Part shown: one piece after another, positions 1-6,451 of the stretch
Layout of the letters: each line of letters starts with the position of its first letter
Position numbering within the stretch: the first letter of the stretch is position 1
DNA from: Actinobacteria bacterium UBA5182
GTDB lineage: Bacteria > Actinomycetota > UBA4738
Direction: 5' to 3'
DNA length: 6,451 nucleotides
Assembly (NCBI GenBank): GCA_002413185.1
Contig: DHWM01000061.1
Location: 3,690-10,140, forward strand
Notes under the pieces: model-generated
The model's database searches: none
Told to the model about the DNA's origin: nothing
The model's input: only the letters and a program-made list of their open reading frames with translations
Program-made: the position numbers and the translations under genes

Positions 1-1760
1 ACGTGATATTTCACGTCTCCGGACCCCTGGGTGGAGGCGGGATCGATGTCGCCTTCGAACTCCCGGAAGATCCGGCCGTAGCTCTTGCCCACCACGTTGG
101 CCAGGACGTTCAGCCGTCCCCGGTGGGCCATTCCCATGACCACCCGTTCCATGTCAGCAGACGCCGCGTCCTCCAGAAGGACGTCGAGCATCGGGATCAG
201 GCTCTCCGCGCCTTCCAGGCTGAAACGCTTGTGGCCCACGTATTTCGAATGGAGGAACCGCTCGAAGGCCTCCGCCGCGTTGAGGCGCTCCAGGATGTGG
301 CGCTTGTCGTCCTGTTCGATCTCCCGCGGAACGCCCTCGACCCGCTTCTGGATCCACCGTTTCTGATCGGGGTCCTGGATGTGCATGTACTCGATCCCGA
401 CCGTCTGGCAGTACGCGTCCCGGAGGAGGTCGAGGACCTTCCGGAGCGACTGGGTGCGACCGCCAGGGAGATCGTCGACGTAGAACTCGCGGTCGAGGTC
501 CCACACCGAAAGCCCGTGGTACCCGGGGTCGAGCTCGCGGTGGGACAGAACCTTCTCCGTGCCGAGTGGGTCGACGTTCGCCAGCAGGTGCCCACGGACC
601 CGGTACATGTTGATGAGCCGAAGGACGTGGGCCTGCTTCTCCACCCTCGCCTCGATCCCGTCCTGGCGGGTGGTGCCGTGGTCGGCGGACCACCGAACCG
701 GCTCGTAGGGGATCGAAAGGCTGGCGAACACTCCTTCGTAGAAGTCCGCGCCGCCCGTCAGCAGCTCCTCCAGCTTGGCCAGGAACTCCCCACTCTCGGC
801 GCCCTGGATCACCCGATGGTCGTAGGTGCTGGTGACGCCGATGACCTTTCCCACGCCGAGCCCGGCCAGCGCGGCCGGGTCGGCGCCCTGGTACTCCGTG
901 GGGTAGCCGATCCGGCCGGTCGCCACGATCAGGCCCTGGCCGGGCATGAGCCGGGGCACGCTGAGCTGGGTTCCGATGGTGCCCGGGTTGGTCAGCGTGA
1001 CGGTCGTCCCGCTGAAGTCGTCAGGGTTCAGCTTGTTCTGCCGGACCTTTCGGATCACGTCCTCGTACGCTCCCCAGAACCGGGCGAAGTCCATGGCGTC
1101 CGCACCCTTGATGTTCGGGACCAGGAGGCTTCGCGAGCCGTCGGCCTTCGTCACATCCACGGCCAGGCCGAGGTTCACGGCGTCGTGGCGGATCACGTAT
1201 GGATCGCCGTCGAATTCGGCGAACGCCGACTTCATCGCGGGCACCTCCTGGAGGGCCCGGACCACGGCCCATCCCACCAGGTGGGTGAAGCTGACCTTGC
1301 CGCCTCGGCTGGCGCTCAGGAAACGGTTGATGACGCGGCGGTTCTCCTCGAGAAGCTTCGCCGCGACGAACCGGAACGACGTGGCCGTGGGGACGGCCAG
1401 GCTGGCCTGCATGTTCTTGACGATCCGTTCGGCCCCGAACCTGATCCGCTCGGCTCCGTCGGGCGGCTGCTTCGTGCGAGCCCCGGGGGCCCGCGTCGTC
1501 CCCTCGCCTGGGCTCGGAGCCGTCGCCGGCCCTCTCAAGCCGTCGCGCTTGTTGTCTGCCTCGGCCGAGTCCGTCCCCTCACCAGCAGACATTGGATGGA
1601 GTTGGGGGGTGAAGTCTTCGAAGAATTCCTTCCAGCTCTCGCCCACCGCGTCCGGATCCTCGCGGTACCGCCGGTATATCTCGTCGATCAACCACATGTT
1701 CGGCCCCAGGGCCGAAGGGTCGATCTCTTCGTGTTCTCGTCGTGTCTCTCGATCGCTCAT
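1..1760 (-). CDS. kgd: Multifunctional 2-oxoglutarate decarboxylase/dehydrogenase (KGD-type E2-E1 fusion), N-terminal 586 residues
   Basis: This thiamine-diphosphate enzyme decarboxylates 2-oxoglutarate in the actinobacterial TCA cycle and feeds the 2-oxoglutarate dehydrogenase complex. The reading frame stays open to the left edge, so the C-terminal half is outside the window (the family is about 1,200 residues). Seen: an E1-type N-terminal helix around residues 21-47 (MWLIDEIYRRY, then SWKEFF), a Pro/Gly/Ala-rich linker at about 51-103, and an E2-like acyltransferase domain at about 105-340 without a lipoyl domain. That domain ends in DHRVIQG with His315. E1 sequence begins near residue 375 (VLRLINMYRVRGHLLANVDPLG region). 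HRGRLNVLANVVGK carries His546, and GDVKYH at the window edge carries His586. These two histidines are 40 residues apart, as are the active-site pair of mycobacterial KGD (recalled as H539/H579). The ATG at 1760 has a modest GGTGAG at 1767-1772. The family call is very secure; full-length integrity cannot be judged. Confidence 0.96.
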   Translation of the reverse strand, partial: MSDRETRREHEEIDPSALGPNMWLIDEIYRRYREDPDAVGESWKEFFEDFTPQLHPMSAGEGTDSAEADNKRDGLRGPATAPSPGEGTTRAPGARTKQPPDGAERIRFGAERIVKNMQASLAVPTATSFRFVAAKLLEENRRVINRFLSASRGGKVSFTHLVGWAVVRALQEVPAMKSAFAEFDGDPYVIRHDAVNLGLAVDVTKADGSRSLLVPNIKGADAMDFARFWGAYEDVIRKVRQNKLNPDDFSGTTVTLTNPGTIGTQLSVPRLMPGQGLIVATGRIGYPTEYQGADPAALAGLGVGKVIGVTSTYDHRVIQGAESGEFLAKLEELLTGGADFYEGVFASLSIPYEPVRWSADHGTTRQDGIEARVEKQAHVLRLINMYRVRGHLLANVDPLGTEKVLSHRELDPGYHGLSVWDLDREFYVDDLPGGRTQSLRKVLDLLRDAYCQTVGIEYMHIQDPDQKRWIQKRVEGVPREIEQDDKRHILERLNAAEAFERFLHSKYVGHKRFSLEGAESLIPMLDVLLEDAASADMERVVMGMAHRGRLNVLANVVGKSYGRIFREFEGDIDPASTQGSGDVKYH

Positions 1761-1867
1761 GCGCAACTCACCGGGCGCGGTCGCCCTCATAGCCGATAAC
1801 TGATCCGCGCCATCCATGATTCCACCGCGGTCCGGAGGGGGCCAACCGAGTGTCCGGCGAGATCAGC

Positions 1868-2821
1868 TCATCCCGCCCGGCGGAACGCCTCGGCCGTCGC
1901 TCGAAGCCCATCGTCCAGCTTCGTCCACGGCCTCCATCCGAGCTCCGCCTCCGCCTGGGTCGGATCGAGGGCGATGCGCCTGACCTCGCCCGACCGCTCG
2001 GGTCCGTAGTAGGGGCGGGCCTTGACGGTGAGCGCCTTCGCCAGCGACCGGTAGACCTGGTTGACGGTGCTCTCGACGCCCGTGCCGATGTTGAGCAGCG
2101 CACCGGAAGCCCGATCGGGAGCGCTCGCCAGGGCGAACGCGTGCACCGTGTCGTCGACGAACACGAAGTCCCTGGTCTGTTCGCCATCCCCGAAGATGGT
2201 GGGCGTCTGCCCCGAGATCATCCGGTGGGCGAAGATCGCGATCACTCCGGCCTCGCCGCTCGGGTCCTGTCGCGGCCCGTACACGTTCGCCAGCGCCAGC
2301 GCGGTGAAGTCCAGATCCCGGGTGCGCCGGTAGAACGACAGGTAGAGCTCGGCGGCCTTCTTCGAGATCCCGTACGGGGAAACCGGACGCGAGCCCCGGC
2401 GAGAGGATTCCTTCACCGGGAGCTTTCGAGGCTCTCCGTACAGCGTTCCACCCGAGGCCGCGAACACCACCTTGCGTACGCCCGCCCCGGCCGAAGCTTC
2501 GAGGAGGTTCAGCAACCCCATGACGTTGACGCCGGCGTCGTTCAGGGGGTCCGCCACCGAGGCCGTCACCGAGGCCTGCGCCGCCAGATGCATGACCACG
2601 TCCGGCCGGTGCCGTTCGAAGACAGTCCGAAGACCCTCGCTGCGGATGTCCATGTTGTAGAACGTGAACTGCTTCCCGTAGCCACGGGCTTCGGCCAGGT
2701 TGGCGATGCGGCCGTGCCGGAGATTGTCCATCGCGACGACCCGGCCCTCTTCGGCCAGCAGCCGGTCGCACAGGTGGGACCCGACGAACCCGGCGCCGCC
2801 AGTCACCATGTAGCTCGTCAC
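1868..2821 (-). CDS. NAD-dependent epimerase of the extended SDR family (UDP-glucose 4-epimerase-like)
   Basis: A cytoplasmic sugar-nucleotide epimerase of 317 residues, a normal length for GalE-type enzymes. Seen: the NAD-binding glycine loop TGGAGFVGSH at residues 7-16, Asp32 after strand 2 in MDNLRHG (binds the adenosine ribose in this family), HLAAQ at 78-82, the active-site segment AASGGTLYG at 121-129 with Ser123, the catalytic pair Tyr150/Lys154 in YGISK, NVYGPRQ at 179-185, and the C-terminal substrate-region signatures DGEQTRDFVFVDD (212-224) and NIGTG (244-248). The likely reaction is interconversion of UDP-glucose and UDP-galactose or the N-acetyl forms, supplying cell-wall or exopolysaccharide sugars; substrate cannot be fixed from sequence alone. 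The start is GTG. The internal ATG at residue 5 would leave only one residue before VTGG, too short for the first beta strand. No good Shine-Dalgarno precedes the GTG. It lies 64 bp after the DUF3052-like gene and 107 bp before kgd, all on the same strand. Confidence 0.93.
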   Translation of the reverse strand: MTSYMVTGGAGFVGSHLCDRLLAEEGRVVAMDNLRHGRIANLAEARGYGKQFTFYNMDIRSEGLRTVFERHRPDVVMHLAAQASVTASVADPLNDAGVNVMGLLNLLEASAGAGVRKVVFAASGGTLYGEPRKLPVKESSRRGSRPVSPYGISKKAAELYLSFYRRTRDLDFTALALANVYGPRQDPSGEAGVIAIFAHRMISGQTPTIFGDGEQTRDFVFVDDTVHAFALASAPDRASGALLNIGTGVESTVNQVYRSLAKALTVKARPYYGPERSGEVRRIALDPTQAEAELGWRPWTKLDDGLRATAEAFRRAG

Positions 2822-2885
2822 GCCGAGGAGGTTACCGGGTTCGGCCTGCCGGCCTCGAAGGAGTCGCCGGAGGGCGCCTGCCGAA

Positions 2886-3279
2886 TCATCGCCGGGCCAC
2901 CGGGATGACGAACCGCATCGACGTGTGGGTGTCGGAAAACCTGGCGATCTTGTTGTCGACGAGCCCGACGGCCAGGCCCGCGGCGATCACGTCGACCTCG
3001 CGGAGGTCCCGCCGTCCTCGCGGGTACACCACCCATACGGCTCCGTTCCTCGTCATCCACCGCTCCAGGGTCCCCAGCTTTCCCAGGTCGCCGGGCCCTT
3101 TGAGAGCGACAAACACCATGTCGGTCCCCTTGCGGCGCCGCGCGCAGACGTCGGCGCCGCAAGGCTCGAGGGTCCTCTTGGAAGGCCGCGTCGGCCACGC
3201 CGAGCACGCTCACCCGGGCGCCGGTCTTGACGCCCAGCTTGTCCATCAGGCTTTTCTGGGGCGGCTCATCCTTCGGCAT
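2886..3279 (-). CDS. DUF3052-like small protein with an apparent +1 frameshift
   Basis: Two adjacent reading frames together give one plausible 130-residue protein of unknown function. The first frame starts at ATG 3279 behind a strong GGAAGGAG (3290-3297) and reads MDKLGVKTGARVSVLGVADA and on to EDPRAL, typical of the DUF3052 N-terminus. After codon 40 (ending at 3160) this frame degenerates into arginine-rich sequence. The next frame, entered by skipping one base at about 3159, continues GADVCARRRKGTD, then MVFVALKGPGDL, GAVWVVYPRG and GLVDNKIARFSDTHTSMRFVIP, which are the family's middle and C-terminal motifs, and stops at 2886. A one-base sequencing or assembly error or a real inactivating insertion both fit. 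A 77-residue product starting at ATG 3119, with AAGGGG at 3126-3131, is a weaker alternative because it lacks the conserved N-terminal half. The family assignment is from recalled motifs and fairly confident; its biochemical role is unknown. Confidence 0.72.
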
Positions 3280-3314
3280 GAGCCGGGAGCTCCTTCCGCT
3301 CGATCCGCTCAAAT

Positions 3315-3344
3315 CCTTGCCATAGCGTGCCGAACATGGCAAGG
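3315..3344. promoter_or_regulatory. Perfect 9-bp inverted repeat in the divergent intergenic region, possible operator
   Basis: CCTTGCCAT at 3315-3323 is the exact reverse complement of ATGGCAAGG at 3336-3344, separated by a 12-base spacer. The arm centres are 21 bp apart, about two helical turns, so two protein subunits would sit on one face of the DNA. It lies 36 bp upstream of the DUF3052-like start codon and about 108 bp upstream of the preferred start of the secreted-protein gene, where a shared operator would be expected. A hairpin in RNA is possible too, but no T-run follows, so a terminator is unlikely. No regulator gene is in the window. The repeat is seen directly; the operator role is inferred. 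Confidence 0.4.
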
Positions 3345-3451
3345 TGCGCCCGACAACTGAGGGGGGATCGACGATCGGGGCTGGCGCCCCTGTTCCGACC
3401 AACAACGAGATCGGCGCGGGCACTGCACGGGAAGGGATTGGTCTTCGTGGC

Positions 3452-4552
3452 GTGCCGTCCATCGGTTTGCTGCGCGCGATGCTGGCGGTGGTCTTCCTCA
3501 CTCCGGGGCCGGGGGGACGATTCATTGCGAGCGACCCATTGAGGCCACTGGAGGCCGCCACCGGGACCGGCGGGGTGGCGCGGGCTCTCGAGCGGCAGGG
3601 AAGCCAGGCCGAAGGAGCCGCGGCGAACCCCACGGCCCTGACCGTCGCCGAAGGGCTTCCCAAATCCCACCGGCCGCCGCTCCCCGGCTTGAGCCAATAC
3701 ATCACCTCGACCAGCGAGCCCGTCCTGTCGCGGGCGGGATGCGTGATGGGCAAGCAGGCGCAGCAGTACCCGAACCTTGGAGACGCCATCGTGGTCCTCG
3801 ACTTCGGCCGCCCCCTGCACCGCGGCCATCTGTTCGGGACGTCTCTGTTCGGCAAGGGGTTCCGTTCGACCTCATCGATCGGGAGCGCCGTGGAAGCCTA
3901 CGCGCAGGGGTATTCGGAGTGCAGCCGGGGGGTCCCGAACGCCCATCTGCAACTCGCCGTCGGTACCAGCAACTACGGGCGGTACGGCCCGCGGGTCTCG
4001 TACTGGCACGGAAGGGCATGGGGCGCGATGGTGAACGCCACCGCCGAGTGGGTCAGGGTTCACGGATACGGCGACCGGGTCGGGATCGCCGGGGCCAACG
4101 ACATCGAGCTCGGATGGAACGGCCCCTCCCTGACCCGACGTTGGGTGCAGGGCTACGGATCGACGGCCGGCTTCCCCTACTACGACTACGGCGACGCCGC
4201 AGGCTGCCCTCCCCGGGGCACATGCATCGGCGGGTGGACCGTGGAAGACGTGTGGTACGTGGCGTGGGGTGCGCCGCGGGCGTTGCCGCTCCCCGAGATC
4301 TACGCGCCCAACGGTTCCAGCGCCCACGAGTGGCAGCGGCTCAGCCTGTATGCGTATACGCACCACGGCAGCCGGCTGCACATCGCGGGCGTGATGTCGC
4401 AGCACCGGGCGTGCTGGCAGTCCTCCGATCCCTGTTGGGGCATGAACAACTCGCCGAGCCGAGCGTATTCGTTGCTGTGGACGGCCCTGAACGCGGACCC
4501 CCGAACGGCCCAGGATCTCCGGTGGTCCACCGACGTCCTGTGGAACCGCTGA
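3452..4552 (+). CDS. Predicted secreted protein of unknown function, six cysteines
   Basis: I do not recognise a named domain. From the GTG at 3452 the protein has 366 residues: a short N-terminus with an arginine, a hydrophobic stretch LLRAMLAVVFL (about residues 6-16), a low-complexity Ala/Gly/Pro region to about 80, then a compact domain rich in Trp, Tyr and Gly to the end. The domain has six cysteines (97, 157, 252, 258, 321, 328), consistent with disulfides outside the cytoplasm. Distinct blocks are VVLDFG (114-119), VGTSNYG (170-176), GIAGANDIELGWNGP (211-225), VWYVAWGAP (267-275) and LPEIY (280-284). Alternating strand-like hydrophobic segments ending in acidic residues suggest a TIM-barrel or glycosidase-like fold, which is only a guess. 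An in-frame GTG at 3344 would add 36 residues, but that stretch has poorer GC-rich third positions and overlaps the inverted repeat. A GAAGGG at 3431-3436 is a distant ribosome site for 3452. The frame is secure; the start is uncertain. Confidence 0.8.
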   Translation: MPSIGLLRAMLAVVFLTPGPGGRFIASDPLRPLEAATGTGGVARALERQGSQAEGAAANPTALTVAEGLPKSHRPPLPGLSQYITSTSEPVLSRAGCVMGKQAQQYPNLGDAIVVLDFGRPLHRGHLFGTSLFGKGFRSTSSIGSAVEAYAQGYSECSRGVPNAHLQLAVGTSNYGRYGPRVSYWHGRAWGAMVNATAEWVRVHGYGDRVGIAGANDIELGWNGPSLTRRWVQGYGSTAGFPYYDYGDAAGCPPRGTCIGGWTVEDVWYVAWGAPRALPLPEIYAPNGSSAHEWQRLSLYAYTHHGSRLHIAGVMSQHRACWQSSDPCWGMNNSPSRAYSLLWTALNADPRTAQDLRWSTDVLWNR

Positions 4553-4583
4553 TCGGCTGGTGTCGAAGCCCTGACCGTCGCGA

Positions 4584-4589
4584 TACCCT
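4584..4589 (+). promoter_or_regulatory. Possible -10 element (TACCCT) for a leaderless MOSC transcript
   Basis: TACCCT, preceded by GA, fits the actinobacterial TANNNT -10 pattern and ends nine bases before the MOSC ATG at 4599. No Shine-Dalgarno sequence is visible in between. A start site at or just before the ATG would give a leaderless or near-leaderless mRNA, common in actinomycetes. No convincing -35 hexamer is seen at the usual spacing, so this remains a weak call. Confidence 0.3.
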
Positions 4590-4598
4590 GGCCTCGCC

Positions 4599-5066
4599 AT
4601 GCAGACAGGCCAGGTCGTTTCGATCCACATCTCCCCCGCCGCGCACTCGCCGATGGTCTCGGTCGAGGAGGTTCGAGCCGTCCCCGGCAAGGGTCTGGAG
4701 GGCGATCGTTACCACGAAGGGATGGGGACCTGGTCTGATCACCCCGGCGGCGGCCGAGAGATCACGCTCATCGAGATCGAAGCCATCGAAGCCCTGGGGC
4801 GCGACTATGGGATCGCTCTCGATCCAGGTGACGCCAGGCGGAACGTCGTCACCCGGGGCGTCGCCCTGAACCATTTGATCGGCAAGGATCTCCGCATCGG
4901 CGAGGTCGTGGTGAGGGCGATCAGGCTGTGCGATCCGTGCCGTCATCTCGAGAAGCTCTCCAGGCCGCGCGTTCGGGCGGGCCTGGTGCACCGGGGCGGC
5001 CTTCGCACCGAGATCGTGACTGGCGGCATGCTCCGGGCCGGCGACCCCATCGAGATCCTCGGCTAG
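4599..5066 (+). CDS. MOSC domain-containing protein
   Basis: A stand-alone 155-residue MOSC (molybdenum cofactor sulfurase C-terminal) domain, the usual size for single-domain members such as YiiM-like proteins. Seen: GLEGDRYHEGMGTW at residues 32-45, ITLIEIEAIEAL at 55-66, RRNVVTRGVALNHLIGK at 80-96, the conserved cysteine segment LCDPCRHLEKL at 110-120 with Cys111 and Cys114, and HRGGLRTEIVTGG then GDPIEI at 131-153. In this family the conserved cysteine is thought to carry sulfur or to bind a reduced or molybdenum-cofactor-linked substrate. The exact reaction is unproven for most stand-alone members. ATG 4599 begins 46 bp after the secreted-protein stop, in the same direction, but a possible promoter immediately upstream suggests it may be transcribed on its own. 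No molybdenum-cofactor genes are nearby in the window. The family call is confident. Confidence 0.92.
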   Translation: MQTGQVVSIHISPAAHSPMVSVEEVRAVPGKGLEGDRYHEGMGTWSDHPGGGREITLIEIEAIEALGRDYGIALDPGDARRNVVTRGVALNHLIGKDLRIGEVVVRAIRLCDPCRHLEKLSRPRVRAGLVHRGGLRTEIVTGGMLRAGDPIEILG

Positions 5067-5234
5067 CCCGCTCCAGGATTTCCTGCCCTCCCCCCCCCGG
5101 GCGATGCCCGAGCCCGGCCCGCTCGAGACCAAGGCCGGAAACGACGAACCCGGGCCGCGTCCGGCCGACGTGGGGTGAGGCCAAGCCCGTCGTGCGGTGC
5201 GGCACAATGAGCACTCCACGGCGAGGCAGGTCCG
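5067..5234. other. Intergenic spacer with a nine-C run and weak hairpins, no clear terminator
   Basis: This 168-bp spacer between the MOSC gene and the MFS gene contains a run of nine C (5090-5098), overlapped at its end by a short hairpin (CGGGC, three-base loop, GCCCG; 5098-5110). No T-run follows, so an intrinsic terminator is not supported. An in-frame stop at 5208-5210 rules out an earlier start for the MFS gene. No RNA gene or ORF stands out. Confidence 0.5.
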
Positions 5235-6451
5235 GTGGCCGAAGAGACAACGGCACAGACACCTGCGGCCCGGCTTCCGGCTGACTTCTGGCGGTTCTGG
5301 GCCGGACAGACCATCTCCCAGCTCGGGAGCTCGTTCACCAACTTCGCGATCCCCTTGCTGATCTTCAAGCTGACCGGCTCGGCGGTGAAGCTGGGGCTGG
5401 CTTCGGCGTCGGTGTTCGTTCCCTACCTGCTGTTCGGCCTGGTGATCGGGGCATGGGTGGACCGGCTGGATCGAAAGCGGGTCATGATCGTGACGGACCT
5501 CCTGCGGGGGACGAGCATCGCCGTCATCCCTCTCCTGTCGATTCTGGGGGTGCTCTCCGTTTGGGCGATCTACGGCGTTGGCTTCGTGAGCTCGACGCTG
5601 GGCATCTTCTTCACCGCCGGGGAGTTCGCCGCGCTGCCCAGCATGGTGCCGAAGGAGGACCTGGTCACGGCCAACGGGCGGCTGTTCTCGAGCTACTCCG
5701 CAGCCGGAGTGCTCGGCCCCCTCCTGGCCGGATTGATGGTTGCGGTTGCTCCCATCGAGACGGTATTCCTGGTGGACGCCGCCACCTTCCTGATCTCTGC
5801 CGCGACGCTGGGAGCAGTGCGAAGGAGCTTCAACGCACCGTCGGACCGGGCTCGCGAGCTGGGGAAGATCCGGCAGGACGTGATGGAGGGGCTGCGGTTC
5901 GTCCTGGGCGACCCGGTGCTCCGGAACATCTCGGTGATGATCGCGATGGTCAACTTCGTGCTGATCACCGTGGTCTCGCAGCTGGTGTTCTTCTCCAAAG
6001 TCAGGCTGCACGCCACGGACACCCAGGTGGGCCTGCTGTACGCCGCGGGAAGCGTCGGGATCGTCATCGTGGGGCTGCTGGCGCCGCGGGTCCGGAAGCG
6101 ATGGCCGTTCAGCAAGGTGGTGCTGGGCACGCTGATGGTCGAAGGCGTCCTGGTGATCATCCTGTCGGCGATGCGACTGTACTGGGTCGTCGTGCCGCTG
6201 TGGGCGATGACGATGGGCGCCGACCAGCTCTTCGACATCAACACCGCCAGCCTTCGCCAGACCATCGTGCCGAACGAGCTCCTGGGAAGGGTGATCAGCA
6301 TCGCCGGCGTCCTGGCTTGGTCGGCCATCCCGGTGGGAAGCGTGATCGGAGGGTTCGTCATCCACGCCACGCACAACGTGGCGCTGGTGTTCGGGGTGAT
6401 CGGGGCGATCGAGTTCGCCATCGCCTTCGCGTTCTCGTTCTCACCGCTCGG
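5235..6451 (+). CDS. Major facilitator superfamily exporter (EntS/MFS_3-like), C-terminus beyond the window
   Basis: A proton-driven inner-membrane transporter, probably an exporter of a drug-like or siderophore-like small molecule; the substrate cannot be read from sequence. The frame gives 405 residues and is still open at the right edge; members are usually about 400-430, so little is missing. Seen: a short hydrophilic N-terminus, then FWRFWAGQTISQLGSSFTNF (18-37) leading into helix 1, MFS motif A at residues 72-85 (GAWVDRLDRKRVMI), the segment LPSMVPKEDLVTANGRLFSS (134-153) common in EntS/MFS_3 proteins, then GVLGPLLAGL and hydrophobic helices through the rest. A loop at about 195-230 (RRSFN to GDPVLR) separates the two six-helix halves. 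LRQTIVPNELLGRV (340-353) is the second-half equivalent of the VPKEDL segment. GTG 5235 is chosen because an in-frame stop lies at 5208 and GGCAGG sits at 5225-5230, although this spacing is tight. A regulator gene is not visible. Confidence 0.92.
   Translation, partial: MAEETTAQTPAARLPADFWRFWAGQTISQLGSSFTNFAIPLLIFKLTGSAVKLGLASASVFVPYLLFGLVIGAWVDRLDRKRVMIVTDLLRGTSIAVIPLLSILGVLSVWAIYGVGFVSSTLGIFFTAGEFAALPSMVPKEDLVTANGRLFSSYSAAGVLGPLLAGLMVAVAPIETVFLVDAATFLISAATLGAVRRSFNAPSDRARELGKIRQDVMEGLRFVLGDPVLRNISVMIAMVNFVLITVVSQLVFFSKVRLHATDTQVGLLYAAGSVGIVIVGLLAPRVRKRWPFSKVVLGTLMVEGVLVIILSAMRLYWVVVPLWAMTMGADQLFDINTASLRQTIVPNELLGRVISIAGVLAWSAIPVGSVIGGFVIHATHNVALVFGVIGAIEFAIAFAFSFSPL

Noticed and set aside
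3..1799. Long plus-strand open frame of 598 codons opposite kgd
   Set aside because: It is exactly antisense to a gene with clear catalytic motifs. Its translation is low in motifs and rich in Arg, Asp, His and Val, as expected from the complement of GC-rich codons.
1850..2908. Plus-strand open frame opposite the epimerase gene
   Set aside because: It is antisense to a gene with complete SDR motifs and shows no recognisable domain.
2818..3279. Continuation of the first DUF3052-like frame to 2818, its TGA overlapping the GTG of the epimerase
   Set aside because: The GTGA overlap looks like translational coupling, but after 3160 this frame is Arg/Gly/Pro-rich without family motifs, while the neighbouring frame carries the conserved C-terminus.
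3377..3390. Small hairpin GGGGC-TGGC-GCCCC upstream of the secreted-protein gene
   Set aside because: A five-base GC stem is expected by chance in DNA this GC-rich and no T-run or regulatory context accompanies it.
5098..5110. Possible intrinsic terminator after the MOSC gene
   Set aside because: The stem is only five pairs and is followed by AGCCCGG, not by a T-run.
4341..6374. Long minus-strand open frame of 677 codons across the MOSC and MFS genes
   Set aside because: It is antisense to three recognisable plus-strand genes and its composition (His, Asp, Arg, Gln-rich) is that of a shadow frame in GC-rich DNA.

Overview
The DNA is very GC-rich, with codon third positions dominated by G and C. 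It carries a 2-oxoglutarate decarboxylase of the KGD type, in which an E2-like acyltransferase domain is fused in front of the E1 domain; this architecture is characteristic of Actinomycetota. A DUF3052-like small protein and several GTG starts fit the same assignment. The window therefore looks like ordinary chromosome from an actinomycete, possibly a poorly sampled or uncultured lineage. I see no phage, transposon, CRISPR, tRNA or rRNA.

Layout. The left half is on the minus strand, transcribed right to left: a DUF3052-like small gene (3279 to 2886, with an apparent one-base frameshift), an NAD-dependent sugar-nucleotide epimerase of the GalE type (2821 to 1868), and the 5' half of kgd (1760 to the left edge, truncated by the window). 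Gaps of 64 and 107 bp allow co-transcription but do not prove it. The right half is on the plus strand: a secreted protein of unknown function (about 3452-4552), a MOSC-domain protein (4599-5066), and an MFS exporter (5235 to the right edge, truncated only at its C-terminus). The two halves diverge from about 3280-3451. That interval holds a perfect 9-bp inverted repeat (arms 3315-3323 and 3336-3344) that looks like a regulator binding site.

How the genes work together. No single pathway joins them. KGD belongs to the TCA cycle around 2-oxoglutarate, the epimerase to cell-surface sugar supply, the MOSC protein to a molybdenum-cofactor-sulfurase-like or related sulfur-transfer family, and the MFS protein to small-molecule export. 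The secreted protein and the DUF3052-like protein have no assigned role. I did not find a convincing new multi-gene system. The points most worth a second look are the frameshifted DUF3052-like gene, the dyad in the divergent intergenic region, and the uncharacterised secreted protein.
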